Positions 1-8,622 of a DNA stretch of 64,000 nt are shown here, one piece after another. The notes under the pieces were generated by a model that saw only the letters and a program-made list of their open reading frames with translations, was not told the origin of the DNA and ran no database searches. How positions within the stretch are numbered: position 1 is the first letter of the stretch; each line of letters starts with the position of its first letter. The DNA comes from Streptococcus loxodontisalivarius (GTDB lineage Bacteria; Bacillota; Bacilli; Lactobacillales; Streptococcaceae), in assembly GCF_016908645.1 (NCBI RefSeq), contig NZ_JAFBEH010000002.1, forward strand, positions 1-64,000, written 5' to 3'. The position numbers and the translations under genes are program-made.

Positions 1-331
1 TTCTCGTCGTCTGACGATTTATTCTTGTAAATTGACAGGTTATAATTTCTATCATAACCCTGCACTTGGTTTCTTGTTCAGTTTTCAAAGGTCTTGTTGT
101 CTCCTAAGAGACAACTTCTATATTCTAGCAAACTTGTTAACTCTTGTCAACTACTTTTTTAAAAAGTTTTTTCGTTCGCTTAGCTGCTCTCTCGAGACAA
201 CTTATTCAGTATATCAACTTCTTCCTTCCTTGTCAACAAGTTTTTTCGAAAAAGTTTTTTTCGCTCTAACCTCACGACCAGAGCTCAATTAGTATAGCAA
301 ATTCTTTACTAGCGTGTCAACCTGTTTTTTG
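1..331 (-). promoter_or_regulatory. Triple tandem promoter and 5' leader of an rRNA operon (operon lies off the left edge)
   Basis: Three minus-strand sigma-A promoters stand in series. The -35 TTGACA boxes are at 315-320, 231-236 and 145-150. The -10 boxes TATACT (291-296), TATACT (208-213) and TAGAAT (122-127) give spacers of 18, 17 and 17 nt. A/T-rich tracts resembling UP elements lie upstream of each -35. The two downstream promoters share flanking sequence, suggesting duplication. Further on, the minus strand reads CTTTGAAAACTGAACAAG (about 77-94), the boxA-like sequence typical of streptococcal 16S rRNA leaders, then a hairpin at 36-62. The 16S gene itself is not in the window, so the rRNA assignment is inferred from leader and promoter style. 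Confidence 0.75.
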
Positions 332-363
332 AAAAAAATCCAAGGATAACCTTGGATTTTTTT
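332..363. terminator. Bidirectional terminator after the APC permease
   Basis: A perfect stem (332-345 with 350-363, loop ATAA) has a T-run on both sides. It ends the permease transcript on the minus strand; the permease stop codon overlaps the stem edge. It also separates that gene from the rRNA promoters. Confidence 0.8.
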
Positions 364-1744
364 ATTTCGCATTTTTGTAACCGTATAGGGCGTATATAAG
401 TATGCCTAAGCACATCGCTACTAAAAAGGCGATCCAGGTGATGCTCGTGTACTGACTCATCAAAGCAACACAGATGATAACTGCTAAAATTGGGAGAAGT
501 GGAACTAAAGGAACTCTAAATTCTCCTGGTCCTGGCATTCCTTTGTCTTTTCTTAACTTGATAATAGCGATCGACAATAGAATAAGATAGGCTAAGGTAC
601 AGATATTTACAAATTCTGCTAGGGCGGCTAATGGAACAATTCCTGAGAAAATCATTGAAAGTATACCAACTGCTAGCGTTGCATTTTTTGGAATTTGTGT
701 TTTTGAGGTAACTTGACTCAATGATTTTGGTAGCAATCCATCTTTACTAATACTATAGACAGTTCTAGCCAGTGCATAGGTCATTGAAATGCAGACTGTA
801 ATAAGTGTTAGAATTGCTATCAAGGAAATATAGTTTGCTGCCCAAGTCATGCCAATCTGTCTCAAGGCAAAGGCAACCGCATCAGAAACATTTAGGTTTG
901 TGTAATTGACCATGCCTGTCAAGATAATTGTTACAACTATATAAAGCATAGTAACAATTAACAAAGATAGAGCGATTCCTCTTGGTACTGTTTTTTGTGG
1001 TTCTTTTACTTCATCAACTGCCATTGAAATTGATTCAAACCCTAAAAAGGCAAAGAACATAATGGATGCTCCTGCAAAAATCCCTGTTTTTCCTCCATAA
1101 ATTTGTCCGAAGCCATATGGTGAAAAGTTTGACCAATTAGCTGGATTTAGGTGGAACAGACCTACTAGGATAAAAAGTGCTAGAGCAGAAAATTTTAAAA
1201 TGACCAAACTGGAATTGAAACGTAGAGCAGTCTTAGCATTTAATAAAACAATTGCAATGACAAAGATCATGACAATGATTGGCAAGATATCGATGTAACT
1301 ACCTTGACTGGGATTAAAGGTACCGCTTAATTCCTTAGGCAAAGATAAGCCATAATTTGTCAGGACACCTTTGAAGTAGCTTCCCCAGCCTGATGCTACA
1401 CTAGAAATAGCAGACAGAAATTCCATGATGATCAGCCAGCCGGCTATCCATGCTGGAAATTCTCCTAATGTAGCATAGATATAGCTATAAGCTCCGCCAT
1501 TCGTCGGAATACGAGAAGCAAATTCAGCATAAAATAGAGCAAAAATGCCAACAGCCAAGGCCGATATCATAATTGAAATAATCAAGGCCGGACCAGCATA
1601 GTTGGCGGCACCGATACCTGTAATAGTGAAGATACCTGTCCCGACCATGGATCCTAATCCTAAAAAGACCAAGTCTATCATTTTTAGGTGGCGTTTTAAT
1701 TCTGTTTTTTCTTGTGTCGTATCTTTTGTACGAAAAATTGACAC
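362..1744 (-). CDS. APC-superfamily amino acid permease
   Basis: Predicted cytoplasmic-membrane amino acid transporter of the APC superfamily (cationic amino acid/YfnA-like branch), about 460 aa with about 12 hydrophobic segments. The conserved first helix contains GLGSMVGTGIF, the substrate-binding glycine motif of the family. The start taken is GTG at 1744 because AAAGGAGG lies just upstream; a longer reading frame to 1789 has no ribosome site. The gene sits between ftsH and the rRNA promoters, each side closed by a hairpin terminator, so it is probably monocistronic. In S. pneumoniae this interval carries comX1 instead. Substrate cannot be read from sequence. Confidence 0.85.
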   Translation of the reverse strand: MSIFRTKDTTQEKTELKRHLKMIDLVFLGLGSMVGTGIFTITGIGAANYAGPALIISIMISALAVGIFALFYAEFASRIPTNGGAYSYIYATLGEFPAWIAGWLIIMEFLSAISSVASGWGSYFKGVLTNYGLSLPKELSGTFNPSQGSYIDILPIIVMIFVIAIVLLNAKTALRFNSSLVILKFSALALFILVGLFHLNPANWSNFSPYGFGQIYGGKTGIFAGASIMFFAFLGFESISMAVDEVKEPQKTVPRGIALSLLIVTMLYIVVTIILTGMVNYTNLNVSDAVAFALRQIGMTWAANYISLIAILTLITVCISMTYALARTVYSISKDGLLPKSLSQVTSKTQIPKNATLAVGILSMIFSGIVPLAALAEFVNICTLAYLILLSIAIIKLRKDKGMPGPGEFRVPLVPLLPILAVIICVALMSQYTSITWIAFLVAMCLGILIYALYGYKNAK

Positions 1745-1819
1745 GTCTTTTCCTCCTTTTTTAAAACTGCAACTTGTCCAGTTTATCACAAGGAAATCTG
1801 TCTGTAAATCAATTAAATT

Positions 1820-1847
1820 AAAAAAGACACTTCAAAGTGTCTTTTTT
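1820..1847. terminator. Bidirectional terminator between ftsH and the permease
   Basis: Stem AAAAAAGACACTT / AAGTGTCTTTTTT with loop CA. It closes the divIC-to-ftsH transcript on the minus strand. Confidence 0.8.
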
Positions 1848-1861
1848 AATATTTCAGCTTT

Positions 1862-3823
1862 TTAGTCTTTTTCAGCATCCATTCTATCTTTTACTTCATC
1901 GAAGGTAAGAGGGTGTACTTCCTCTGTATCTTCTGAAAGTTCATTTGGCATCATGCCTGTTTCAAAAATAGATTTGATTTGTGCTGCATCCAGTGTTTCA
2001 TATTTAAGAAGGGCTTCTGCAATCAACTTATGTGTTTCACGGTTTTCAGTGATAATTTGCGCAGCTTTATCATGCGCTTCTGTCAATAGATCACGAATTT
2101 CTTGATCAATAAGTTGGGCTGTTTCTTGAGAATAGGTCTTCTCTGGTGATACTTGACCTGCCATCATAGCATGGTTTCCTTCGTATTGGACTGGACCAAG
2201 TTTGTCACTCATTCCATACTCGGTAACCATAGCACGCGCCATAGCTGTCGCTTGTTCAAAGTCATTTGAAGCACCTGATGTTTGGAGGTTGAAGATGATT
2301 TCTTCAGCAACACGACCACCCATAAGTCCTGCAAGTTGCTCTTTCATCTCATCCTTAGAAAGGAGCATTTGATCTTCTTTTGGCAAGGAAATCATATAAC
2401 CACCAGCACGACCACGTGGTACGATAGTAACCTTGTGAACGTCGCGGGCACTTGATAGGATAAGTCCAACAATTGTGTGACCTGCTTCGTGGTAAGCAAC
2501 GACTTGACGTTCCTTCTCAGAAACTTTCTTGTCTTTCTTAGATGGACCAGCGATAACACGATCTTCTGCTTCATCAATATCAGAAGCATCGATAAGTGAT
2601 TTGTTACGACGAGCGGCTACAAGAGCAGCCTCGTTCAAGACATTTTCAAGGTCGGCACCAACAAAACCTGGTGTTTGTTGGGCAACAACTTTCAAATTGA
2701 CATCATCTGCCAACGGTTTATTCTTAGCATGGACACGCAAAATAGCCTCACGTCCTTTAACGTCTGGACGACCAACAAGGACTTTACGGTCAAAACGACC
2801 TGGACGAAGAAGGGCTGGGTCAAGAACGTCTGAACGGTTAGTTGCTGCGATAACGATGATACTTTCATTACCTTCAAATCCATCCATCTCAATCAAGAGT
2901 TGGTTAAGGGTTTGTTCACGTTCATCGTTTCCGCCACCCATACCGGCACCACGACGGCGACCGACAGCATCGATTTCATCGATGAAAATAATGGCACGCT
3001 CGGCTTTTTTGGCATCCTCAAAAAGAGAACGAACACGGCTGGCACCGACACCGACAAACATCTCAACAAAGTCTGAACCTGAGATTGAGAAGAATGGGAC
3101 TCCTGCTTCACCTGCAACAGCCTTGGCTAGGAGTGTCTTACCTGTACCTGGAGGGCCCTCAAGGAGAACACCTGCAGGAATACGGGCACCAAGTGCCTTG
3201 TATTTTTTAGGATTTTTCAAGAAATCAACAACTTCAACCAGTTCTTGTTTCTCTTCCTCTGCACCAGCAACATCTGAGAAACGAACTTTGACTTCGCCTT
3301 GGTTAGCTGATTTAGCACGATTTTTTCCAAAGCTCATGGCATTGCGACCACCGCCTTGGTTCATCATGATAAAGAGCGCAGCAATGATTACAAAGGGAAT
3401 AAAGCTAACAAGATAAGAAATCCAAGTACCACTTGAGCTTTCTTGGATAACCTTAACATCAACATTTGCATCACTTGCAGCAGTCTGTAGAGAATCTAGT
3501 GTTGATGTTGAATCTAGAGTAACAGAAGTAAAGTACTTAACCTTTGTTGTTGAGCTTGTGAAAAAGCTGAGTGTAGAATCCGACTTAACTTCTTGTGCTT
3601 TCGTGTACTCTCCTGAAATCTCAACAATACTACCACTAGGCTGGTAGGTAATGCTCTTAACATCACCGTCTTTGATATCTTGAACGAGCTCACTGTAACT
3701 AATTTCTTGGCTTTGTTGTGTACTTCCACTAAAGTAATACTGAAGACCTGTAACAAGGGCAACAATGATTAGGATATAGAGAAAGGGATTTTTGACAAAG
3801 CCGTTATTTTTTTTATTATTCAT
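1862..3823 (-). CDS. ftsH: ATP-dependent zinc metalloprotease FtsH
   Basis: Membrane-anchored AAA+ protease that degrades misfolded membrane proteins and regulators. It is 653 aa, the usual size. Two membrane segments (about residues 14-30 and 136-155) flank an extracytoplasmic domain. The AAA+ module has Walker A GPPGTGKT, Walker B with FIDEIDA, and an SRH arginine region. The protease domain has the zinc site HEAGH. It lies 20 bp downstream of hpt at the end of a minus-strand cluster (S4 gene, divIC, small ORF, serine hydrolase, tilS, hpt, ftsH), the order seen in pneumococcus. A strong terminator follows. Confidence 0.97.
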   Translation of the reverse strand: MNNKKNNGFVKNPFLYILIIVALVTGLQYYFSGSTQQSQEISYSELVQDIKDGDVKSITYQPSGSIVEISGEYTKAQEVKSDSTLSFFTSSTTKVKYFTSVTLDSTSTLDSLQTAASDANVDVKVIQESSSGTWISYLVSFIPFVIIAALFIMMNQGGGRNAMSFGKNRAKSANQGEVKVRFSDVAGAEEEKQELVEVVDFLKNPKKYKALGARIPAGVLLEGPPGTGKTLLAKAVAGEAGVPFFSISGSDFVEMFVGVGASRVRSLFEDAKKAERAIIFIDEIDAVGRRRGAGMGGGNDEREQTLNQLLIEMDGFEGNESIIVIAATNRSDVLDPALLRPGRFDRKVLVGRPDVKGREAILRVHAKNKPLADDVNLKVVAQQTPGFVGADLENVLNEAALVAARRNKSLIDASDIDEAEDRVIAGPSKKDKKVSEKERQVVAYHEAGHTIVGLILSSARDVHKVTIVPRGRAGGYMISLPKEDQMLLSKDEMKEQLAGLMGGRVAEEIIFNLQTSGASNDFEQATAMARAMVTEYGMSDKLGPVQYEGNHAMMAGQVSPEKTYSQETAQLIDQEIRDLLTEAHDKAAQIITENRETHKLIAEALLKYETLDAAQIKSIFETGMMPNELSEDTEEVHPLTFDEVKDRMDAEKD

Positions 3824-3843
3824 CTATAATTAACGACCTTCTT

Positions 3844-4386
3844 TTACTTAGTGTAAACTTCTTCCTTGAGGACACCAACGTATGGTAGGTTACGGTAATT
3901 TTCTGCGTAATCTAGACCAAATCCAACGATAAATTCATTTGGAACATTGTAACAAACATAGTCTGCATCGATATCGACAACACGTCCTTCTGGCTTGTCA
4001 AATAGAGTAGCAATTTTAACTGAGTTTGCCTTACGGTATTTGAACATATCACGAAGGTAAAGAAGGGTACGACCTGTATCGATGATGTCTTCGACAAAGA
4101 TCACGTCACGTCCTTCGATATTGGTATCAACATCTTTAAGGATTTTAACTTCACCGCTACTTGTTGTTCCACCGTGGTAGCTAGATACCACCATAAAGTC
4201 CAACTCGATATGAGTGTCAATATGCTTGATAAGCTCAGCCATAAAAGGTACTGAACCTTTCAAAACACCAACAAGAAGGGGATTTTTCCCTTCATAGTCT
4301 TTTGTCAATTGAGCACCTAGTTCTTTTGTTTTAGCAACAATGTCCTCTTCAGAATAGAGAACTTTTTTAATATCTTGTTCTAACAT
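3844..4386 (-). CDS. hpt: Hypoxanthine-guanine phosphoribosyltransferase
   Basis: Purine salvage enzyme converting hypoxanthine or guanine plus PRPP to IMP or GMP, cytoplasmic, 180 aa as usual. The PRPP-binding motif is visible as [14 protein letters not shown]. The N-terminal part carries the LVGVLKGS loop of the family. It starts 4 bp after the tilS stop and is followed 20 bp later by ftsH, an arrangement conserved across many Firmicutes, so co-transcription is likely. In Bacillus, HprT is reported to interact with TilS; whether that holds here is unknown. Confidence 0.96.
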   Translation of the reverse strand: MLEQDIKKVLYSEEDIVAKTKELGAQLTKDYEGKNPLLVGVLKGSVPFMAELIKHIDTHIELDFMVVSSYHGGTTSSGEVKILKDVDTNIEGRDVIFVEDIIDTGRTLLYLRDMFKYRKANSVKIATLFDKPEGRVVDIDADYVCYNVPNEFIVGFGLDYAENYRNLPYVGVLKEEVYTK

Positions 4387-4390
4387 GCTT

Positions 4391-5656
4391 TCACCATTCT
4401 TCTTTTTGAATATACAGTTTAGCCCTCATTATATCATTTTTAGCACCTTTTCTCAAATAAGTTCTACCATTTGCCAGAACAAAAATGATTTCTCCATCTT
4501 GTTCAGCCACAACTGCCTTGGAACGTTCGGAAAGAGGGATTTTCTCATCTATAAAAAGACGTCTCAGTTTTTTATGACCCTCTCCCAGAGAAATCTTGTC
4601 ACCAGGCTGACGATGGCGAAGCTTGATATGATTTTGGTTACTAATGACAATGGGCTCGGTCTCATTGTCCTCAAAACTAAAGTGATAACCAGCAAAATGC
4701 TGACTGCCACCATAGTCTAACATAACTGACCTTTCCTGACTATCAGTCTCAGGACTGATTTTAGAAATAGAGTAAGACTCATCCGAGATCAGCAAATAGT
4801 AGCCACTTTTGAGATGGGCTTGATAGTGACTCTTATGAAGAAGGAGATGCAAGACTTGGTCAAACTGTGCCTTAGTCAAGTGGAGGTCTGGAAAGTCTGC
4901 TAGATACTGCTCTAGTAAAACAGTCTGGACGGGTCTGGTATGACTTCTAAAGACAGGAAGGTTCTCTTTTTCAAGCTCCTTAGTTAAATCAAGCAGAGCT
5001 TCCTGCCAAGTCGAGACTTGATTAGCTAGGGAAACTAACTGATTGGACAATTGAGGATTTTCCTCTTCTAACTGAGGGAGGTAGAGCTGCCTGACACGAT
5101 TTCTGAAATAGGCTTCTGAGCTATTACTGCTATCTTCAAAGTGAAAAATATCAGGTAAATCGGTCTTAGCTAGGGAGAGAAAGGGGCGGATAAGCTGACC
5201 AGACGCAAAGTCTTGGACTTCCTTGATGGCTGACAGGTGTCTCAGATGGCTTCCTCGAACAAGGCGCATGAATACTGTCTCTGCCTGATCATCTTTATGG
5301 TGAGCTGTTACCAGAGCCGTATAAGCATGCTCTGACATCAACTGAGCAAAAAAATCATATCGGAAAGCACGCGCAGCATTTTCCGAAAAATCATCATGAA
5401 AGTGTCCGACATAGACAGGAATCTCATGTTCTTTCCCCCAGCGACGAATGAAGGCTTCTTCCTCATCTGATTGAGGTCGCTGATGATGGTTGATATGAGC
5501 AATTCCAAGCTCAATGGCAAATTCTGCCTGATAGTGTTCCAAAAAGGTCAAGAGATTCATGGAATCAACACCAGTTGACACGGCAACCAGAACCTTCTGA
5601 TGATTGACAAAAAATTGCTTGGATTTGAGTTTTTGATAGATACTTGAATAGGTCAT
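4391..5656 (-). CDS. tilS: tRNA(Ile)-lysidine synthase
   Basis: Modifies C34 of tRNA-Ile(CAU) to lysidine, switching its decoding to AUA; essential in most bacteria. It is 421 aa. The N-type ATP pyrophosphatase loop appears as [12 protein letters not shown] (SGGxDS type, with a threonine in the second position), followed by a HINHHQR segment and the [10 protein letters not shown] region. The C-terminal TilS substrate-binding domain is present (about residues 330-410). Its ATG overlaps the stop of the upstream serine-hydrolase gene as ATGA, indicating translational coupling. Confidence 0.95.
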   Translation of the reverse strand: MTYSSIYQKLKSKQFFVNHQKVLVAVSTGVDSMNLLTFLEHYQAEFAIELGIAHINHHQRPQSDEEEAFIRRWGKEHEIPVYVGHFHDDFSENAARAFRYDFFAQLMSEHAYTALVTAHHKDDQAETVFMRLVRGSHLRHLSAIKEVQDFASGQLIRPFLSLAKTDLPDIFHFEDSSNSSEAYFRNRVRQLYLPQLEEENPQLSNQLVSLANQVSTWQEALLDLTKELEKENLPVFRSHTRPVQTVLLEQYLADFPDLHLTKAQFDQVLHLLLHKSHYQAHLKSGYYLLISDESYSISKISPETDSQERSVMLDYGGSQHFAGYHFSFEDNETEPIVISNQNHIKLRHRQPGDKISLGEGHKKLRRLFIDEKIPLSERSKAVVAEQDGEIIFVLANGRTYLRKGAKNDIMRAKLYIQKEEW

Positions 5657-6942
5657 TTGAGAAGGGCATAGACATCATCTGCAATGGCTGTGATGTCATC
5701 GTAACTAGCCTTGTCTGTAAAGATAGACAGGATAAAGGGAGAATCGGTGTAGACAATAGCAACGTCATGCTTGTAATCATAGGCATCACCGATTTTATGA
5801 GCAACGGTTTTATCGATATTTTTAGAAATACGACTGCCATCAAAGTCTGTTTGAGAGAGATAGCTGATAATAGTGCCATTTTGTTTGTAGATGGCTTCCA
5901 TCATCAAACCTGCTGTCTCTGACGAGACCTCACGACTTTGCATGTCCCAGCTTCTTCCAATAGCTGACGCGATGGTTTCCTGATAGGTTTGATCAAATTG
6001 TCCTGTGACATAGTAGGCAAGCATATTGCTGGCTACGTTATCAGACTGTTGAGCGACATCCTTGAGTAAGGTCTCAACAGAATAGTTAGCTCCATCTGCT
6101 GTCTTGCTGATATAGCCACTTCCACTTGGATCGTAGGCACCCTCAAAGTCATTGACTTCTGGAATATACTGGTACTGGCTTGATAGGCTAATGGCTCCCT
6201 GGTCCAACATGTCTTGGGTGTAGTAGAGAATTGGGAGCTTGCTGATGCTGGCAGAATACATGACCTGGTCTTGGTTGATACCAGCCGTTTTACCAGTTTC
6301 CAGCTGCTTGACATAGATAGAGTAATTATCCTTATTGTATTTCTGAGTGAGAACTGTCTGCACAGCTTCCATACGATTGTCTGTTTCTGATAGCTGACTC
6401 TCATGAACCCAGCCGTAACCACTGTACTTGTAATAAGTGCCTGAAGTCGTTGTCGCTTTTTCTGTTGCCGTAAAATGAGTATAGGCTGGAATTTGACGGC
6501 TGGACTTAGCCACTCCAGAGATATAAGGAGAGGCATAGGTAGTTACCTCAGCACCAGTCCACATATCTTGAGAAATGCTCTCACGACTAAAAACAAGGTC
6601 ATCGTAAACAATCATACGAGAGGCTTCCAAAAAACGACCATCTTCTAGTCTGAAAACAGCCACTCCCTCATTATTTAAAAAGAGCTCTGCTATTTTAAAA
6701 GGCTTATTTGGTGATAAAACTGCTATAGGCTGAGTTAGATTCCCATCGGTATACAAGAGGGTATCTGTGTAGACATTAGGGTTAGTTGGAATAGTCTCAA
6801 AAGACAGTAGTCCAGTAATACCTTGCTCTTTTAGCTTTGCTATTTCCTCAGCTGTCATAGAAAAAGGAAACTCTCCATCAGCTAGATGAAGAGGCATTAA
6901 AAAAAGAGGAAGGCTCATTAGCATGGCTAAGAATTTCTTCAT
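5653..6942 (-). CDS. Secreted serine hydrolase with class A beta-lactamase fold
   Basis: A 429-aa exported protein with an N-terminal signal segment (residues 1-22), an SH3/GW-like wall-binding stretch (about 145-195) and a C-terminal beta-lactamase/transpeptidase fold. Active-site elements visible: SISK (Ser-x-x-Lys), SDN in QQSDNVASN, and HKIG where beta-lactamases have KTG. The threonine of KTG is replaced by isoleucine, so real beta-lactam hydrolysis is doubtful. It sits between a 37-aa gene and tilS in the divIC cluster, as in pneumococcus (SP_0010 position), which suggests a peptidoglycan-related role. Start chosen for the AGAGGAAG ribosome site. Confidence 0.85.
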   Translation of the reverse strand: MKKFLAMLMSLPLFLMPLHLADGEFPFSMTAEEIAKLKEQGITGLLSFETIPTNPNVYTDTLLYTDGNLTQPIAVLSPNKPFKIAELFLNNEGVAVFRLEDGRFLEASRMIVYDDLVFSRESISQDMWTGAEVTTYASPYISGVAKSSRQIPAYTHFTATEKATTTSGTYYKYSGYGWVHESQLSETDNRMEAVQTVLTQKYNKDNYSIYVKQLETGKTAGINQDQVMYSASISKLPILYYTQDMLDQGAISLSSQYQYIPEVNDFEGAYDPSGSGYISKTADGANYSVETLLKDVAQQSDNVASNMLAYYVTGQFDQTYQETIASAIGRSWDMQSREVSSETAGLMMEAIYKQNGTIISYLSQTDFDGSRISKNIDKTVAHKIGDAYDYKHDVAIVYTDSPFILSIFTDKASYDDITAIADDVYALLK

Positions 6943-6954
6943 CGGTCTTCCTCT

Positions 6955-7068
6955 CTACTGATGTTTTGGCGCTTCTTCTCGAAGCTCCTGATTGAGTTCT
7001 GCTAACTCCTCTAGTTTCTGGTCTGAATACTCAAGGAATTTCTCAACCGTTTCGATAATATTTTCCAT
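6955..7068 (-). CDS. Small conserved protein between divIC and the serine hydrolase (37 aa)
   Basis: A 37-aa acidic, glutamate-rich helix beginning [16 protein letters not shown], probably entirely alpha-helical or coiled coil. Its ATG overlaps the divIC stop (TAATG), and it ends 12 bp before the serine hydrolase, so it is translationally coupled inside the cluster. S. pneumoniae has a small hypothetical gene at the same place (SP_0009, from memory). Function unknown; linkage to divIC hints at the division or wall machinery, which is inference only. Confidence 0.7.
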   Translation of the reverse strand: MENIIETVEKFLEYSDQKLEELAELNQELREEAPKHQ

Positions 7069-7445
7069 TATTGCGGTACCAATTCAGGTAGGAGATAGAT
7101 CGTCTCACCGCTAATTGAATAATAGTACTTGGCACGCGCATACTTGGCAACGTAATCACTATTTTTCAAACTATCAGCGAGAGCTTGCTTCTCAGTCACC
7201 TGATTTTGAACTGTTTTATAGTCAGCCTTAAGGCTGCTTACTTCTTTTTCTTGTTGTTTTAGATTTTGATAACCAGAGACCAAATTGTAGGTCGGCAAGA
7301 TAAAGAGGAGCATGACAAAAAGCATGACCCACCCCATAAATCGGTTGCGGCGCTTAATCTCTTCTTCTTCGTAACGCTTGCGCTGGTTTTCATCTTGAAT
7401 ATAGTCGTTATTGAGTTGAACGACACTAGGCTTCTTCTTGGGCAT
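7068..7445 (-). CDS. divIC: Septum formation initiator DivIC/FtsB family
   Basis: Bitopic division protein that pairs with FtsL and DivIB at the septum. It is 125 aa: a basic cytoplasmic N-terminus, one membrane segment (about residues 37-57) containing [13 protein letters not shown], then a heptad coiled coil (about 60-100) and a short extracellular tail. The ATG lies inside the 3' end of the upstream S4 gene (20 bp overlap). The stop overlaps the start of the 37-aa gene. Confidence 0.92.
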   Translation of the reverse strand: MPKKKPSVVQLNNDYIQDENQRKRYEEEEIKRRNRFMGWVMLFVMLLFILPTYNLVSGYQNLKQQEKEVSSLKADYKTVQNQVTEKQALADSLKNSDYVAKYARAKYYYSISGETIYLLPELVPQ

Positions 7446-7704
7446 CTGCTTCTATCCTTGTTTCGCTGATGATTTCATACATTTTACCAGCATCTTCCTT
7501 CTTCGTGCTGTCTTTCATTTCCAAGACACGCACTGTCAAGAGTTTATTTCCGAAGCGTACTTCCACCTCATCACCAATTTTCAAATCCGTTGATGATTTG
7601 GCGAGGACACCATTAACCTTGATGCGTCCCTTGTCAGCAACCTCTTTGGCAACTGGACGACGCTTGATGATGCGGGATACTTTTAAATATTTATCTAATC
7701 TCAC
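7426..7704 (-). CDS. S4-domain RNA-binding protein (YabO/RqcP family)
   Basis: A 92-aa basic protein with an S4 domain at its N-terminus ([15 protein letters not shown]) and the glycine-containing turn [10 protein letters not shown]. The YabO/RqcP proteins act with RqcH on stalled 50S subunits to add C-terminal alanine tails. Homology to that group is likely by size, and by position before divIC as in Bacillus yabO-yabP-yabQ-divIC. The start codon is GTG at 7702-7704, with GAGGAAG upstream at a rather long spacing. It heads the minus-strand division/tRNA cluster. Confidence 0.88.
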   Translation of the reverse strand: MRLDKYLKVSRIIKRRPVAKEVADKGRIKVNGVLAKSSTDLKIGDEVEVRFGNKLLTVRVLEMKDSTKKEDAGKMYEIISETRIEADAQEEA

Positions 7705-7803
7705 GCTTAGTCACTTCCTCACATTTAGTATAACTCCCTTATTTTAGCATTTTTTTGAAAAAATAGCAGAGCAGACAATGATTTGTCAAGAGAATGTAAA
7801 AGA

Positions 7804-7818
7804 GAGCCTTGGAGGCTC
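7804..7818 (-). terminator. Short terminator after the XRE-membrane gene
   Basis: Hairpin GAGCCT/AGGCTC with a 3-nt loop, followed on the minus strand by TCTTTTAC. It is weak but well placed, 10 bp past the stop. Confidence 0.5.
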
Positions 7819-7827
7819 ACGTAATTA

Positions 7828-8379
7828 TCAAAATAGAAGGGCTGAAGCAACCATTCCTAAAAAATAAATGACCCATACTGCAAGAAATAGACTTCCAAAA
7901 AACCAAAAATCACTTGATGCCGTTGGCTTCCTTTTCTTTTTAGGACTGAGAAAATTCAAGATATCTGCGTAGGTTTGTAACTCCTGATTTTTCATAATAT
8001 AGAAAACCTGAAAGGCTGAATAGATAAGTGGAATGGCTAAAAAACTAATAATGGCTGAGAATTGTCCACCACTTAATAAAAACCTAGTTGGTACAGCGAC
8101 GCAAAAGACAAACCAAGAAATCCCTAGGACAAGAAGCCATTTCTTAAACTGTGATTGAGTTACTTGATGTTTCATAATATCAACATCTCCTTTAATTAGA
8201 TTATCTAAGGTAACATCGAAAAATGTCGCTATCAACAAAAGAGAATTGATGTCTGGATAGGTCTTTCCCCTTTCCCAGTTAGAGATTGTTTGACGAGAGA
8301 CATAGAGTTTCTCTGCCAACTCTTCCTGAGAAAGTTGTTTTTCCTTTCTTAGTTCAACTAATCGATTGTGTAATTCCAT
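7828..8379 (-). CDS. XRE-family regulator with C-terminal membrane segments
   Basis: A 183-aa protein. Residues 1-65 are a Cro/CI-type helix-turn-helix (recognition region VSRQTISNWERGKTYP). The rest has about three to four hydrophobic segments, so it is a membrane-tethered DNA-binding protein. This architecture is common in streptococci, often as a regulator whose signal is sensed in the membrane. The start is supported by AAGGAGG 6 nt upstream. A palindrome at 8461-8478 and a matching half-site at 8438-8445 lie about 60-100 bp upstream and could be its operator. From memory, the gene is not in the pneumococcal mfd-S4 interval, so it may be accessory. Confidence 0.8.
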   Translation of the reverse strand: MELHNRLVELRKEKQLSQEELAEKLYVSRQTISNWERGKTYPDINSLLLIATFFDVTLDNLIKGDVDIMKHQVTQSQFKKWLLVLGISWFVFCVAVPTRFLLSGGQFSAIISFLAIPLIYSAFQVFYIMKNQELQTYADILNFLSPKKKRKPTASSDFWFFGSLFLAVWVIYFLGMVASALLF

Positions 8380-8437
8380 TTCGACCTCCTTGATAACCTT
8401 AGCTTACTCTCCTTACCATCAGTTTACCATACAAGGG

Positions 8438-8478
8438 CTTTGACAGGCTAGATTTTTCACTGTCAAAAGTCTTTGACA
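8438..8478. promoter_or_regulatory. Candidate operator of the XRE-membrane regulator
   Basis: Palindrome TGTCAAAAGTCTTTGACA (8461-8478, 7-bp arms) with a third copy of the half-site CTTTGACA at 8438-8445. The minus-strand TTGACA inside it could also act as a -35. Assignment to the adjacent regulator is inferred from position. Confidence 0.4.
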
Positions 8479-8528
8479 TATTGATATAAAAGGATTTTGA
8501 GGACTTTACTGTCTCCTAGAAACAAAAA

Positions 8529-8556
8529 GAAATAGCCAGCGATTACTGACTATTTC
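8529..8556 (-). terminator. mfd terminator
   Basis: Stem 8530-8539 with 8546-8555 (one G-U pair in the minus-strand RNA), then CTTTTTGTTT on the minus strand, about 70 nt past the mfd stop. Confidence 0.6.
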
Positions 8557-8622
8557 AGGAGATTTATGAAAAAGAAAAGTTTTAGGATGGTTATAGTATA
8601 TAAAGCTATGCTTAAAGTTTTC

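Noticed and set aside
32-292. 86-codon plus-strand frame at the left edge
   Set aside because: Antisense to three strong rRNA-type promoters and the leader; no ribosome site and low-complexity composition.
2529-3416. Long plus-strand frame opposite ftsH
   Set aside because: Shadow of the ftsH codon usage on the opposite strand; no start signal or domain.
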